Assembly: GCF_014839805.1 (NCBI RefSeq)
Contig: NC_051126.1
Span: 4,906,609-4,970,608, forward strand
Direction: 5' to 3'
Length of the DNA stretch: 64,000 nucleotides
From: Manduca sexta
Taxonomy: Eukaryota > Arthropoda > Insecta > Lepidoptera > Sphingidae
Shown: piece after piece, positions 33,366-46,235 of the stretch
Position numbering within the stretch: position 1 is the first letter of the stretch
How the letters are laid out: every line of letters starts with the position of its first letter
Program-made: the position numbers and the translations under genes
The notes under the pieces: model-generated
The model's database searches: none
The model's input: the letters and a program-made list of their open reading frames with translations, nothing else
What the model was told of the DNA's origin: nothing

Positions 33366-33670
33366 TTGCGCACTTCACTATTACGAGGTTCTGTGATAAT
33401 TTGTATTTATGTTGTAAAATTGAGATTTAAATTTTTCATGTTGGTAAATACTGGAAAATACGATAATCCAATGTTCTCCATTGTTTATTTTTCAGGATTA
33501 TAAGTTTTTTTTATTGAATTGATTATAGAATTGTATATAAAACAATTTATGTGAAAAATAAAACTTGTCACAAGCTGTTACAAGGTTTGTTGTAGTGGAC
33601 CAGCGAAATGTATGTTAGATCAAAATGGTGTGTGATAATAGAAAAGATTTATATTTATCATGTTATATAA

Positions 33671-33850
33671 TGATTTCTTATGTTTACGCGAATGTTAGAC
33701 ACGAATGTAGGTAGATATTGTAACTTTGACTTTACGGATGAACAACACCTCAGTCCCCCCCGTGACCATGAAGGCTGCAAAGTCTTCGAAACGTCGGGAG
33801 AAAACTTAAATATAAAAAATAGAACCCGAAAATTAGTTTAATTTCAATAT
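33671..33850 (-). mobile_element. Solo Penelope-like terminal repeat
   Basis: Shares GATGAACAACACCTCAGTCC, GACCATGAAGGCTGCAAAGT and CCCGAAAATTAGTTTAATTT with 29100-29270. No coding part. Confidence 0.8.
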
Positions 33851-34290
33851 CATATTACAGTTATGTTTTTATGTTAAAAGATTTTAAGAGTCTATATTAT
33901 TTAAAGAATTTGAAGATATCTTGGTCTTTGGATTACCTTGAAACAGTCAAGAAGACCTACATTATTTTAGCAACTGTCGTCATAAAACTCGGCTGTTTAT
34001 ATAATGGTTCTAAAATAGGAGTACAAAGATTTAATATGATTGCAATCGTTGAGAGTTCCTTAAAGCGTTGAAAAGTATAAACATCACAATTTCTCAGGTG
34101 GATTACTTTATCTATATAATATGTGATATAGTCAAACGGGGCTGGCCGATCGCTGTGATACACTGTCTCATTAAACTTCCCTATTCCTCTTCATTACCCT
34201 CATACAATTCTTCGCCTATGGTTCCTGTCTAGAATTATTAATAGATGATAACTTATTAATAATTATAAGGCGACACAAAATATTCTTTTT
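33851..34290. other. Non-coding stretch, nothing recognised
   Basis: Only overlapping chance frames on both strands. Confidence 0.35.
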
Positions 34291-34291
34291 C

Positions 34292-34369
34292 CATCGCACA
34301 CGTGCATGCTTTGAAATTAAATCAATGTCGATACATTGATTTAATTTCAAAGCATGCACGTGTGCGATG
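34292..34369. repeat. Perfect hairpin, 37-bp arms, 4-nt loop
   Basis: Left arm 34292-34328, loop CGAT, right arm 34333-34369, with no mismatch. Each arm contains CACGTG inside GCACACGTGCATGC. It is not visibly part of any repeat family here. Confidence 0.95.
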
Positions 34370-34404
34370 TGTTTCGTGAGCTTTGTGACCTCTCCTTTGT
34401 TACA

Positions 34405-34680
34405 AGACTTTTTTTTTATTGCTTTAAATAACAAGATGAACTTGCCGTTTGCCTGTTGGTAAGCAATACGACCACCTATAACAAAAGAAACACCAATCAA
34501 CACATTGAATTACAAAGTATTGTTTGATATTTAAAAAATATTTGGTATCAAGGAGGCTCAAAAAGAGGGCTCACCTCCTGATAAGCAACGGCTTGGCTAT
34601 ACCTCTAACATTACTAAGTCCATGATTTGCAGATGATGTACCATCAGGCGGACTGCTTCTTCGTTTGCCTACTTAACAAA
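34405..34680 (+). repeat. Composite dispersed repeat (family 3-like)
   Basis: Contains AACTTGCCGTTTGCCTG...GGTAAGCAATACGACC, as in 20960-21000, then CCATCAGGCGGACTGCTTCTTC and GTTTGCCTACTTAA, as in 37585-37690. Confidence 0.6.
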
Positions 34681-36204
34681 TATAAAACCTGCTATATGAA
34701 TAACTTGAGTTAGTAATACACAGATAATAAATTGCTAACAAGACCTGAAGAAGCATGAAATAATTAACTCAAATAAGATGATGGATAAATAGAATTGTAG
34801 CCATTGTGATCAAATATTCTTCGTCCGTGCGACGACCTGGCTTGTCATTATTACTGAGAACATCAGTGTACTATGTTACGTGACTTGTGTGTGTAATTAT
34901 TAATGAATTTGGAAGGTATTGCTAAATAACAAATATAGAGCTTGTTATTGTGGGATGAGAACTCTAACGTAAGGATTCTCGATTTAAATTAAACTCTAAA
35001 TATTTATTTTATTTTATTTGGGAACATACAGTGTTACAAAATACAATTCAGATAAATAACAAAACACTAATTACATATTTCCACAGTTGAATATAAAATA
35101 TGTGTATAGTAATGCCTTAGTTCTAACATACAATATATATAATAATGACACTTACAGTCTTGTTAAATAAATTATCCTCATCTCAATCTTAACGTGCAGT
35201 TACGCACTCGTGCAAGTGTGTGTATACCTACACATATTGTAAAGGCAATATTAAAAAAATACCAATATACACTAATACAAGGTGCCATGTTATATTTAAT
35301 GAGCAAATTGAATTACATGCAACACATAATTCTACGTTTTCACTGTATCAGTAAAAATTTCCTATAATTCCGAGTGACAAATAAAGGGGAAACCATGAAT
35401 TTTTGTCTTAAAATTTTTAACAACATAAAACTTTAATCAAATATTCACAACATAAGTAAAATTAACATGGGACCTTAAACTTACCATAAAGCTGTAGTAG
35501 TGAGCCAGCGGTATATATTTATGGCATGGCCCTATAACTTTTAAATATCATTTCGTTATATTTTACTGTAATATGGATACCAAATAATTAATATCCACTC
35601 ACGTCTTTACAGCAAATAAATTAATAATTAGGCATTACGTAGTGATGAATGACCGCAATATTGCGTTATTAATCTCTTTGCGGGATTATACGTAAGTACC
35701 GCAATATTTGGAGGATTATCTAATTAAATTGAATTACCAATATTGCCGGCAATTACAAAATTACTGCCTTTGCTTTGAAATGAAAATATAATACAGAATT
35801 TGAAAATCTAATTTTAATTTTAATATTAAACCTGACCTAAACATATATTTGAAAAAAAAAACCATTCCGTAAAACAATAAATAAAACACAATAGTTAAAC
35901 TTTCCATCTATAAATACGAGGCGAGAGCATTCATTATGGAGTGTCAGACAAAGTTTGTTTGTTAATAGATTCGTTAGACACAGCCAAAAGTTAGAGGGAC
36001 AATGCACCGTACTCTTGACTCGGTAACTTCACACTCCTGCGACAAAACATTGGTGGTTAGCTGAAACTACATTTAACTAATTTTGTATTGACGCCACTAC
36101 GAGACTGTACAATGTTCCTACAAAACTTTTATTCAACAAACGCTACTTAATTATCTCACGTGTATTATAATAAATTATAATTATACCACCTCTGTATTCT
36201 ATTA
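34681..36204. other. Non-coding stretch
   Basis: At 34995-35060 the complement ends GTATGTTCCCAAATAAAATA, like an insect LINE tail, but no coding part was recognised. The rest is AT-rich sequence. Confidence 0.35.
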
Positions 36205-36475
36205 TACTAGCTTTTGCTCGCGGCTTCGCCCGCGTGAAGGAGTTTTCCGGGATACCTTTTTTCCGACTTACTTGATATGTATCGTTATATTAGGACCAAA
36301 TTACACAAAATCATTATAAACTGTAGCTTATGTTTTATTCTGATGTATAACCAACATTAATGTAAAGTTTCATCCAAATCTGTTCAGTAGTTTTTTTGTG
36401 AAAGAGGAACGACCATACATACATTCATCCTCACAAACTTTCGCATTTATAATATTAGTAAGATATGTTATTAAA
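36205..36475 (+). mobile_element. Lepidopteran LINE-derived repeat
   Basis: Begins ACTAGCTTTTGCTCGCGGCT, includes AAGTTTCATCCAAATCTGTTC and AGTAGTTTTTTTGTGAAAGA, and ends TAATATTAGTAAGAT. A dispersed family also present at 1784, 37965 and 56125. Confidence 0.75.
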
Positions 36476-36961
36476 CGTTTTCACGCGGGCGAAGCTGTAA
36501 ACAACACTTACCATACTATAAAAGTTAGGATCATTTTATTCACCAAGGCTGATGAAAAATGATGACCATCACACTTGTTCACTTACAGTGTTTACGAAAT
36601 TGATAACTTCTAGTTATATTTTTCCTTTACTTCCTAAATGTTCCTAAATTACTTCCTGGGCAAAAGTGCAATGATAGACATATTTATTCGATTCCATAAA
36701 ACAAATCTATATTATATTATGTTCATACCTTCGTCTACAATAGATTAGGTAGAAACGCAACTAATGCGACATTTCGAACATTTCGAACTTACATCCATTT
36801 CATAACGTGTTAGAAATTGTTGTAGTTCGCAGCCGGAGCATGCTGCCACAAACTCAGTTTTCTTACGCAAAAGCAATTGCTTTCAATGAATGTAGCTTTG
36901 CTCAACTTCCCAATTCCGAAGCAATAGGATTTCACAATTAATTATCAAGATATTATCGTGA
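36476..36961. other. Non-coding stretch, nothing recognised
   Basis: AT-rich spacer between two repeats. Confidence 0.35.
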
Positions 36962-36973
36962 TATGCTCAAAAT

Positions 36974-37273
36974 AGAAGCGGCGATAGCATATTTGGGTGT
37001 AGAACGGACTGCCCAGACGAATGTTCGCAGGTTCAAATCCCAAGGGCACACACCTCTGACTTTTCTAAAAATCATGTGTGTATTCTTTGTGAATTTATCG
37101 TTAGGTTTAGGAATTTCGATTTCTTTTCTCTATAGAAATTTCGAAAGTGTGTGAAGTCTACCAATCCGCACTAGGCCAGCGTGGTGGACTAATGCCTAAT
37201 CCCTCTCAGTAGTAGAGGATGCCCGTGCTCAGCAGTGGGCAAGTATATAATACAGGGCTGATATTATTATTAT
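36974..37273 (+). mobile_element. SINE-2 with 12-bp target-site duplication
   Basis: Flanked by TATGCTCAAAAT at 36962-36973 and 37274-37285 (perfect). A box GCGATAGCATATTTGG, B-box region CAGGTTCAAATCCC, tail GGGCTGATATTATTATTAT. Confidence 0.93.
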
Positions 37274-37584
37274 TATGCTCAAAATGTCTTGTAAGAGCGC
37301 TCGTGACTTCTTATAACGTCAAGAACGGACGTCACTGAATAAAATATTACGCTTGACGCCACCGAGTGAAAGAATATGTAAATGGGGCAGCGACAATAAC
37401 TACCCTGTCTTTACTCGTGCCTGTTAACATTAAATATAAGAGTGATGGTGGTAGTGGTGTCTTGTTTATATAGATATGCGAAATACTATGTAAGTAAAAG
37501 TTTGCACTTTCATGTAAATTACATTCGATATGATTTTTAGTTCATTTATTGTAAGTCAGTAAATATAGATAGATCATTATAACA
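37274..37584. other. Non-coding stretch, nothing recognised
   Basis: No gene or repeat recognised. Confidence 0.35.
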
Positions 37585-37690
37585 TATTTTCCGGTAGACA
37601 ACGGCTTGGTAGTGCTTCTAGTAAAAAGTCCATGGGCAAATGCTGCTTACCATCAGACGGACTGCTTGCTCGTTTGCCTACTAAGGCAAA
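37585..37690 (+). repeat. Dispersed repeat fragment
   Basis: CAACGGCTTGG...CCATCAGACGGACTGCTTGC and TCGTTTGCCTACTAAGG also occur at 34580-34680. Confidence 0.6.
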
Positions 37691-37964
37691 AAAAAACATT
37701 GCACTAGTTTCACAAATAGTTACTCGCCTTTAAGGAAAAGGAACCATCCTCTTACAAAGCTTACTACCAAGTAAGCTATAAAATGTCACAGTGGTCACAA
37801 AGTCATTATCCCTTTAATTTCAAATACAATCTATAAAATTTTAAATAGTTGTGAACAATACATATACTCAGATTACTTAATCACATCAATCATTTATTCA
37901 CTATATAGACATTTGCAGGCACTTATAGGTACACTTCATCTCTACATTTATATTGATAACTAGT

Positions 37965-38255
37965 TGTGTCCGCGGCTTCGCCCGCGTGGAAATCAGTGTG
38001 TCACAAAAATTTTCATGTCGCGCATGTCCCGATCCACGGGATTTTTTATAACCACGTGACCTCTTCAACAGTAAGCGTTATATTTCAATTTACATAAAAT
38101 GGTAATGAACTATTAACCTAAACCTTCCTCAAGAATTGCACTATCTTTTAGTAAAACCGTAAAAAAATCCGTCCAGTAGATTTTGAGCTATCAATCGATT
38201 GAGAATCGATCACATACAGACAGACCGCTTTTAGGGACTTTGTTTTATAATATGT
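37965..38255 (+). mobile_element. Lepidopteran LINE-derived repeat
   Basis: Opens CTAGTTGTGTCCGCGGCTTC and contains the AAAAATCCGTCCAGTAGATT and CAGACAGACCG blocks typical of these 3' ends. Confidence 0.7.
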
Positions 38256-40129
38256 ATATGTCGGAGTGAAAACTCTTTACTTGGTTATTTTTTTCATGAC
38301 CGGCAAAGTATTACCGGTCTATATTTATTTTTCAGACAGTTATTCAATTATTGAAACACTTCTTTACTTCACTAACAATTTACTGCATAGTAACACTAGC
38401 GGAATACACAATGTGCTCGGTTCGAGCGTCCAAATAAGACTCGTACAAAAACTTCTGCAAGATTGAGCTCTCGTCGTTCGGCCGGTCCTTATATTGACAG
38501 CAGTCGACCTCCCTCCTCTTCTAATACTTCCTCGATGTAATGATAGATGGCGCCACTATCGCTCCGGAAATTCACCAATTCAACGAATAACGAGGTGCTT
38601 CGGCGACATATAGATTAACAAAATCTCAGCAATATAATATTTATATGTCTAACATATATCTATTACAATAGATTTCCTTTTTGTGTACCGACCACATATT
38701 CCAACGGATTCTGGTCACTAAAGAAAGCTTATAGTAAGTCTTTTTTACTACATTGTTTTTATAAATTGCTTAAATTAAATCGAAGGTAGTTCTACTTTTA
38801 AACTTATAAGGATTTACTATCTACTTATGGTCTTGCTGAGGTTTCGATTTTTTTTAAACTTTCTTAATTTCGAAATTAGGTAGAATATTTGTTATAAAAA
38901 TAAAGGTACAAATTATGACCGATGCATCGTTTGCTTTACCGTCTTGCTTGTTTGGCTGACGAGATAACGTCCAGTACAAAGATTTTCACGAGACGTACAA
39001 ATGTGTTCTTCTTTGAACAAATATGTAGAGTTGGAATTTAGCAAAACTTGAAAATAAAATAAGGTAGCTTTTTCATTGTAATCTTTTTGGAATACAGTAA
39101 GTTAACATCAGAAAAGAAAAAAATATAAGTATCTATGTACAATGTACATTGTATTAATATTTGTATTTAAGTATGCGTGTAAATTTTAGTTGTGTAAAAT
39201 AAGAGGTGATATTAAACGTTATTACTGTTGATTTACTTACAAAAAATATTAAACCCTTAATTTCATTTACAATTATCGCAATTTCCATTAACTTATTTGC
39301 GCAGTTAATGCCATCTGTAATGTGTTATTCGATTAGAATTTAAAACCAACCATAGAATAAAACTTCTTAAAAAACAATTTAAGTTAATAATGTAAAAAAT
39401 ATTATCCAACGGTTAGTGGTTAAACGTAAAAAATCAATGTAATAAAGATAACATGAAATACGTTTACTCTTGCTACATTATAACTCCTTAAAAGTTATAT
39501 ATCTAACTTTTAATGTAACGTGTTATTTTTGTATGTTTTTACCTTATAACCATTATAATTTTTTAAACAATAATCTCATCACTAGTTCAAATAGTATATG
39601 TATACTTGTATTTGTGTATATGCTAATTTTATTTGATTAACCAATCTCCCAAAATATTTTCCGTAGACAACATAGAAGAGTATTATTTAGGAAATCGTAT
39701 TTCTAAATAATACTCTAAGAAACCTCTTTGTAATAAGTTTTAAAATTTATCTTTGGAAAACTGCATAGCCATTACAAATATATTTAAATTTACAGCCTCA
39801 GGAATTGCTATAGAAACTGTTCTTCCTTCATCGTTAACATCATATTATGTATAAACATTATTCTCCTAATTGATACAAACTCCGCCAAGTCTCCCCATTG
39901 AGTATATTTTTAACATGCCCGTACAAGTCGGCCTGTACACATTGTGGAAGTTTCACGATTACTGCCGGAACTGCGAAACTTTCTCGGCGACAAGCAAACG
40001 ACGAGATTCGAGCAACCTTTGGAACGAGCACTCTTTTAATGATATGTTGGAAGTCACATGCACGTAATTTCAGAAGAATGTGTTGTTATTGTTTTTTTTC
40101 TGAACATCATGCGATAATGATAATTGTGT
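38256..40129. other. Non-coding stretch
   Basis: No exon recognised. 38440-38610 and 39890-40080 are slightly GC-richer but match nothing I know. An inverted repeat at 39677-39716 is listed separately. Confidence 0.35.
39677..39716. repeat. Inverted repeat, 18-bp arms, one bulge
   Basis: AGAGTATTATTTAGGAAAT at 39677-39695 pairs with 39699-39716 except for one extra G; the spacer is CGT. Confidence 0.85.
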
Positions 40130-40360
40130 CTTAATGATTTCTTATGTTGACGCGAATTTTAGACATTAAAATTGGATTATTTTTTTGGATTTTATCACGG
40201 TTTAAATGTTTTTAGTATCAAGACACTGTGCGCTTATTTTGCGTTGATCGGACTACTAATAGCTAAAATTTAAAAGAGTTGTTTAAGTGTAAAACGTAGG
40301 TAGATATTGTAACTTTGACTTTGCGGATGAATAACAGCTGAGTCCCACCCACCCCCTCCC
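40130..40360 (+). mobile_element. Diverged Penelope-like terminal repeat
   Basis: TGATTTCTTATGTTGACGCG at the start, GTAGGTAGATATTGTAACTT and GCGGATGAATAACA further on, as in 33671-33850. Confidence 0.7.
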
Positions 40361-40394
40361 TCCATGAAAAATTTGGGAAAAAAATAACCTCATC

Positions 40395-40545
40395 CATTGG
40401 ACTCCGACGACCTGGTGAAGGTCGTCGGAGTCCAAGGGATGAGGGCGGCCCAGAACCGGTCCCTATGGCCCTCAATGGGAGTGGCCTATGTCCAGCAGTG
40501 GACGATTTCCGGCTGAAATGATGATGGGGTGCAGTGAAGTCACAT
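40395..40545 (+). mobile_element. LINE ORF2 3' end
   Basis: Encodes LDSDDLVKVVGVQGMRAAQN and RSLWPSMGVAYVQQWTIS before a stop and a GATGATG tail. This is the conserved C-terminal end of a common lepidopteran LINE family. Confidence 0.75.
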
Positions 40546-41034
40546 TGTACCATTGGATATAAAAAAATAGAAGTTAAGGATATCTGAACTTAATTTGCTT
40601 AGACTTATCTCAAACCTATCTTGACATCATGCACCAATGTTTAAAAGCCAAACTAAATTAGTCATCCTTTCAACCCATACACTTTACCCAAAATAACGCA
40701 AACAAAATCCATTTAATAAATTATAATTAGGACTTGTGACTAATAAGTTACGAACCTCTTTGGAAGAACTTGGCGTTGTTTTGTCAAGAAACATTTGTGT
40801 TAACTTCGAACAAACATTATTAGCAGTCGAGAAGCATAATGATACCCACACAGGCGTTACATTTACTAAACGTAAACCAAACGTAACGCAAATAATGCGA
40901 GGAGTTGTGGACGCAAGATAAATTAAGAAACACATTGTTACAATATGTTTGGAATAAGTTTTAGAATATGTACACAACGGTCCATTCATTTTACTTTATT
41001 TTGACTTGTGGTCTTTCATATGTGAGAGTCCATC
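40546..41034. other. Non-coding stretch with overlapping frames
   Basis: Open frames occur on both strands over 40684-40989 but neither resembles a known protein; probably chance. Confidence 0.35.
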
Positions 41035-41285
41035 TGGGTAGATACTACTGCTATGTCTATTTCTGCCGCCAAGCAGTAGTGTGTAGTCACTGTTGTGTTC
41101 CAGTTTGAAGGACATTGTAGCCAGTGTAACTACTGGTCATAATGAGACATCTTATGACTCAAGATGGCGAGCACAGTGGAATACCAAACAATACTTTATA
41201 ATGTGTTGCCACTGTTTATGGGCGGTCGTATCGCTTACCATCAGGTGAACGGCAAGCTCGTCTCGTCATTCCAAGCAATAAAAAA
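41035..41285 (-). repeat. Dispersed repeat family 3
   Basis: Inverse of 20930-21180: same GAAGGACATTGTAGCCAGTG, GGCGAGCACAGTGGAATACC and ACGGCAAGCTCGTCTCGTCA-type blocks, ending in an A run. Confidence 0.75.
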
Positions 41286-44009
41286 ATATATACATAATAT
41301 ACATGTCATATATTTATAATTGCGAAAGTTTAAAAAATTAAAAGTGGATGTAAATAGTGTCCAAGATTAACACATCGCGGGCTTAATATTACAAGGTCAT
41401 ATGTTAATTTTGACTTATGATGCCAAAATATATTTTTTTTTTATATTTAAAAAATTAGATAACACAATAATTCATGGTGCACCCTTTATCTTTCGGGATT
41501 ATTGAAAATTTTCACTTAAAAATACTTGAATCATATGACATTTGTATACCAAATATAATACAGAACCTCGTAATAGTGAGTCAGTGATATATGTACATAC
41601 ATATAAGCTATATTCTAGGTAATGTCTTTCATTATCATTACGAGCGACGTTGAGAGCAAAACCTAGTAATAAGTTTGTGATTAAATAATAATGGTGTATC
41701 TAAACATACCTACAATTCGAAGAAATGAACTTATAAATCAAATAATGCTTTGAAAATAAGAGTCGTGCAATGTGGATCGTAAACTGTTTGTCAGCCTCTT
41801 AAACCTTTGGCAAATAAAATAATAAACACCTATTTCTCTTAAGAAGTATAAAAGCAACATGTTGCCGCCAAGTTTAAGTTGTAGCTTTACAACCGGCGAA
41901 TTGTGACGTCATCCTTCCTTGGAAACAACGGTGAACGTTGAATAATTAAAAAAATAAGAAACGCTTTTTTTAACTAAAATATTACTAATTGCTGTTTATG
42001 TCTGCATTTTCCAAAAACCAGTATTCTAGTGGATACAGTCAAAAACAGACCCGTATGAAATGAATGAGAGCTTTGTTTAAAACAGCTTTTCTGTTTAAAT
42101 ATTTGTTTTTCAGAACAATGGAATATAAAATATTCACGCTGGCTTGTACTACATTACATCGGGTATTGTGTGTATTTTCGTTTGGAAATTGTTCACTGTT
42201 GTTTATAAATAGAAGGTTCTGTTTTGGAAACTTGATACGATTCGTTCTGTTTAATATTTTAAGTGCTTTATTTTCAATTAATTCTGGATTATGCTTTGTC
42301 TGTAATGTTTAGAATTTTAACGAGATAAGTTTATGGTTAGTATCGATAATAAATAATGGCCATTATTTTGTTAAATGCCTCAAAATTTTTCCGGAATTTA
42401 GGATAGCAGGAACTGCAATTAATGGGTGATGTAATTAGTAAGTTTCAGTTGCTATTATTATGACGATAAATTAACTTGTTATTGTTTGATTTTAATATGT
42501 GTATTAAAGAAAAGACAAATTATAAAAAAAATTGGTAGGATTCTAAAAAGAATTAATAATAACTAAGAACTTGATCCAAAAAGCATTAATGACTAAGAAC
42601 TTGATTCATTATCCTCATCAAATTATTTATTTATTCAGAGTTGATGTAAAATATCTTGCTCTTTTATTTGATTGAAGTGTCATTGCTATTACACCTTTTT
42701 TATTTTTATTCCTACAACATTTATACATGTTTTTCAAAATCATCAACTCTTTTCATTCATGGTAGAGAATTGATATTAATATATTCATTATAATGAATTA
42801 ATATCATCAGACGATATTAACTTCTTATACGAATTTATTGTAAATAGCAGTTATTTCCATCACATTGTAAAGATGATTGTTGACAGAAAAATATAAAACG
42901 ATTACATCCAGACTTCTGGAGACGCGGTAACCATTTTATTGGAAAACCTCAAATTTCCTGACATTGGAAGCCGCAAAATTCCGTCTTATTACGAATAGGA
43001 AACGATAAAAATGTTACGATCCTTGGTTAAAGGGTTTCATACATAACTCAGTTTTATATATAGACATTAATGTGAAATAACATTACAAAACTTTACTAGA
43101 AATTACTACTCTTCAATCTTAGATGAACTGAATGAGAACCAGAGACATTAAATTGTTAAATACAAACCAATAAATTAATTTGATTCAAATACTAATATAA
43201 AATGACAAAGAAACATAACAGTTTCTTCATTACCCTAAATAATGTAACCAGCAGGTTTTACACAAAACATGATCACATTAAGTTACTATAATAGGCAAGC
43301 ATTGTGAGCCTAGAATATGTCTTTTGTGTGCACAACAAAGCCACTACAATTAAATGATAATCCTTCTTCATATTACGTTCGGTGATGTAATGTAGACACT
43401 TTGTATACGACATGGAAATTTCAATTAGTTTGAAAGATTTTTAATCTTTGTCAGTCCTTTATAATATAAAACAGCCATCTGTTAATTAAAGATTGAAATA
43501 TTACTTTTGAAATGTAAAATATACTTGCCATTGTTTAATAAGTCTTCAAAAAAATTGCTCATGACGTTTGCATGTAAGAATAAACATTTTAATTCACAGA
43601 AGTCATATTTGTTTGCAAAATAACACATAGTGGACCCCCTGAAGTCGATTCGTTGAACATGGATTCTCTCTGTGGTTGTACCTGCTTTCACGTTCATTAT
43701 ATGAGTCTTAAAAGTAACAAATTTAACAGCAATGTTTTCTTGTTGAAATCAATTTTGTTACCGACAAACCAAAACATATTACGAGCACACAGCGAACAAG
43801 ATTTTAATATTCTATAGGCAGATGTAATTAATATAAGGCGAACGATTGTCTCTTCTGAACTGACTTCAAATCCTCATCAAATTACGTTCTCCTATTACGT
43901 ATTATCAGGCAAAAACGAGTTATCGCTACCATCACTTGGGGGTAAGTGGAATGGTTATATTTTTTTCATCGGTCTTACGACCCAATGTCGACGCTCGGGA
44001 GTATAGCAG
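41286..44009. other. AT-rich stretch, nothing recognised
   Basis: A TGACGTCA site is at about 41906-41913; otherwise no gene or repeat. Confidence 0.35.
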
Positions 44010-44067
44010 AGCACCATCCGAGCGAGTATTGGACCGGGAGCACCATCCGAGCGAGCATTGGACCGGG
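44010..44067. repeat. Two tandem 29-bp units
   Basis: AGCACCATCCGAGCGAG(T/C)A followed by TTGGACCGGG, twice, with a single T/C difference. The surroundings (43980-44190) are GC-richer than average and unidentified. Confidence 0.85.
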
Positions 44068-44602
44068 TCCTTAACCCCTGTATATTCCACACCGGCATAA
44101 CAACCAAACACGGTGGCTTTCTTCAGCGTATACGGGCCAGTCCCGGGGTATCTTGTTATACTAAGATAGCTGCTCAGATTCGTCCCTGACGTAAGGTCTT
44201 CTTAAAAATTTGATTTTCAAATTGTACGACTTAGGACTACAAATTGCGAAATTATATATTTGTGATATTTTAGGGGCAATAATATGCAGATCTCTAGACA
44301 ACTGGGATTTAGTGCCATGGTTTTGAATGATAAGGCTTGTAAACTCTCAAGAGCCTTCGTGTCTCGGATGTCAATTTCAGACTTAAATATATGAGTTAAA
44401 ATGTTTGTATTACGAGACGAGACATTCATTTTAAGGTTTCTTTAAATTTTAGCTCCGAGACGTTAATAAAACCTAGCAGCCGAGTTAGGTGGTTATTTGC
44501 CATTACATAATCTACATCACCCGTAAACACGTAATACTTGAAGAATATATCGGTCCTGTTAATATCCTACTAAACGTATGAATTTCTATGGCTGTTTCTT
44601 AA
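44068..44602. other. Non-coding stretch, nothing recognised
   Basis: No gene or known repeat. Confidence 0.35.
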
Positions 44603-44846
44603 AGGTAGCGTACGTGTATTACGGTTCGACTACAGACACAGTGCTTAGGTCTCGGGTTCGATCCCCGGGTCGGGCAAAGTGATATTGAGTTTTTCCGCTC
44701 TGTACCAGCCAAGAATCTGGATTTTGTGCCCGGTTTGGCAATATCCTCGCCCCCTATCATATCATGGGACGGAATATGCACGGCGGAAAGGGGGTGCGCA
44801 AGCGCCTCTGCTTATCCCTTCGGGGATAAAAGGGGAGTGTGTGTGT
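44603..44846 (+). mobile_element. SINE-1, diverged head
   Basis: B-box GGGTTCGATCCCCGGGTCGG and the GGGATAAAAGGGGAG end are present; the A-box region is degenerate. Confidence 0.85.
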
Positions 44847-45256
44847 TTAATCATTGACCAGTAAATGGATTTGGATAACATTTACCATATTAGAATAACA
44901 CGTGAACAAACAATACATACTCTATTATGTAAAATGAAGCCGTAAGGAACACCTAGTAAAATATAAACAATATAATGCATAGTGTAACGCGTGCGTGTTC
45001 AACATTTCCACTTAGTACGGACATATATGTTTTGTACTTGCAAAGTCCGTGTTTTTCCTTGAACTAGATGCTCAGAGCTTCCTTTATACTCTGTCTTAGC
45101 GTTTAGTTAGGTCATTGCTTTGCTGTAGTGTTTTGTAAGTTCAGTAAGATAGCTAGAAGTCAAACGGACCTTCCCCTTGCCACCCATTTCCATTTTGTAC
45201 TGTACAAACCTAAACAGATTAAGATTCCGGTACAAAGGCATCAGTATCAACCAACC
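44847..45256. other. Non-coding stretch, nothing recognised
   Basis: No gene or repeat recognised. Confidence 0.35.
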
Positions 45257-45267
45257 TATCGTAACGC

Positions 45268-45580
45268 GGCGATAGCCTAGTTGGTGGAACAGACTGTCGA
45301 GACGAATGTCCGCAGGTTCAAATCCCAAGGGCACACACCTCTGACTTTTCTAAAAAAATATGTATGTATTCATGTCAATTATCGCTTGCTTTAACGGTGA
45401 AGGAAAAACATCGTGAGGAAACCTGCATACCTGAGAAGTTCTCTATAGGAATTTCGAGGGTGTATGAAGTCTACCAATCCGCACTAGGCCAGCATAGTGG
45501 ACTAAGGCCTAATCCCTCTCAGTAGTAGAGGAGACCCGTGCCCAACAGTGGGACAGTATATAATACAGGGCTGATGATGA
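45268..45580 (+). mobile_element. SINE-2 with 11-bp target-site duplication
   Basis: Flanked by TATCGTAACGC at 45257-45267 and 45581-45591. Starts GGCGATAGCCTAGTTGG and contains GCAGGTTCAAATCCC, then TACAGGGCTGATGATGA. Confidence 0.93.
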
Positions 45581-45591
45581 TATCGTAACGC

Positions 45592-46059
45592 ATAATCTTT
45601 AAAACATTAAACAATAAAATCAGAAAACCCAGAGCGCTAACGTACATTGTTGAACAATGCACGGGGCTATCTAAACCTGGCTAACAATTATCTATACTTA
45701 AAATCGTTTAAAGTTGCACGTACCGCATGCAACAGCTGAAGCCGTCTCCCCTGCCTCCCCGTTTTACTGACGTGAGGTTTTCATAGAACTTATGTTACTG
45801 GAAGAGCCGAAAATAATACAGAACTTAGTTATGCCTCAGGTTTTACTAAAGATAAGGAATGGATTAACATGTTAAAAATATTCACCAGAAATGTAGAGGT
45901 TGTTAATGGGTTTAAACGTACATAAGATAAGTTGTAAACAATTAATTTAAAAATATTAAATTAAAAAAAGATATAAAATATGTGCTATAGTTTCTAATTG
46001 TATTTTCTTTTAATTTGAAAAGTTTTGAGCATTCCTATAATATACCCTTTCCTACATCT
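45592..46059. other. Non-coding stretch, nothing recognised
   Basis: AT-rich; no element identified. Confidence 0.35.
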
Positions 46060-46235
46060 CGTTATAGCTAGTCCCTGCCTCTAAGTGTAGATTGTCTGGA
46101 ATAGGTCGCTATTTAGCGATAAGACCGCCTTTTGTTGCACTATTTTTTTTAAATATAATTGTATTAATTTTGCTGTTTGTGTGTGTGTGAGTGTGTTGTA
46201 TTCAATAAAATGTTTTCATTCATTCATTAATTTAC
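46060..46235 (+). mobile_element. LINE 3' tail
   Basis: Contains the GGTCGCTATTTAGCGATAAG and ACCGCCTTTTGTTGCAC motif, then TTCAATAAAATG, the conserved 3' end of a widespread lepidopteran non-LTR family. Confidence 0.7.

Noticed and set aside
34292..34369. Hairpin as a microRNA precursor
   Set aside because: Perfect 37-bp pairing with a 4-nt loop lacks the bulges and loop size of typical pre-miRNAs; kept as a finding but not called ncRNA.
40684..40989. Overlapping frames of 101 (minus) and 61 (plus) codons
   Set aside because: No motif, no splice context and antisense overlap; probably chance.
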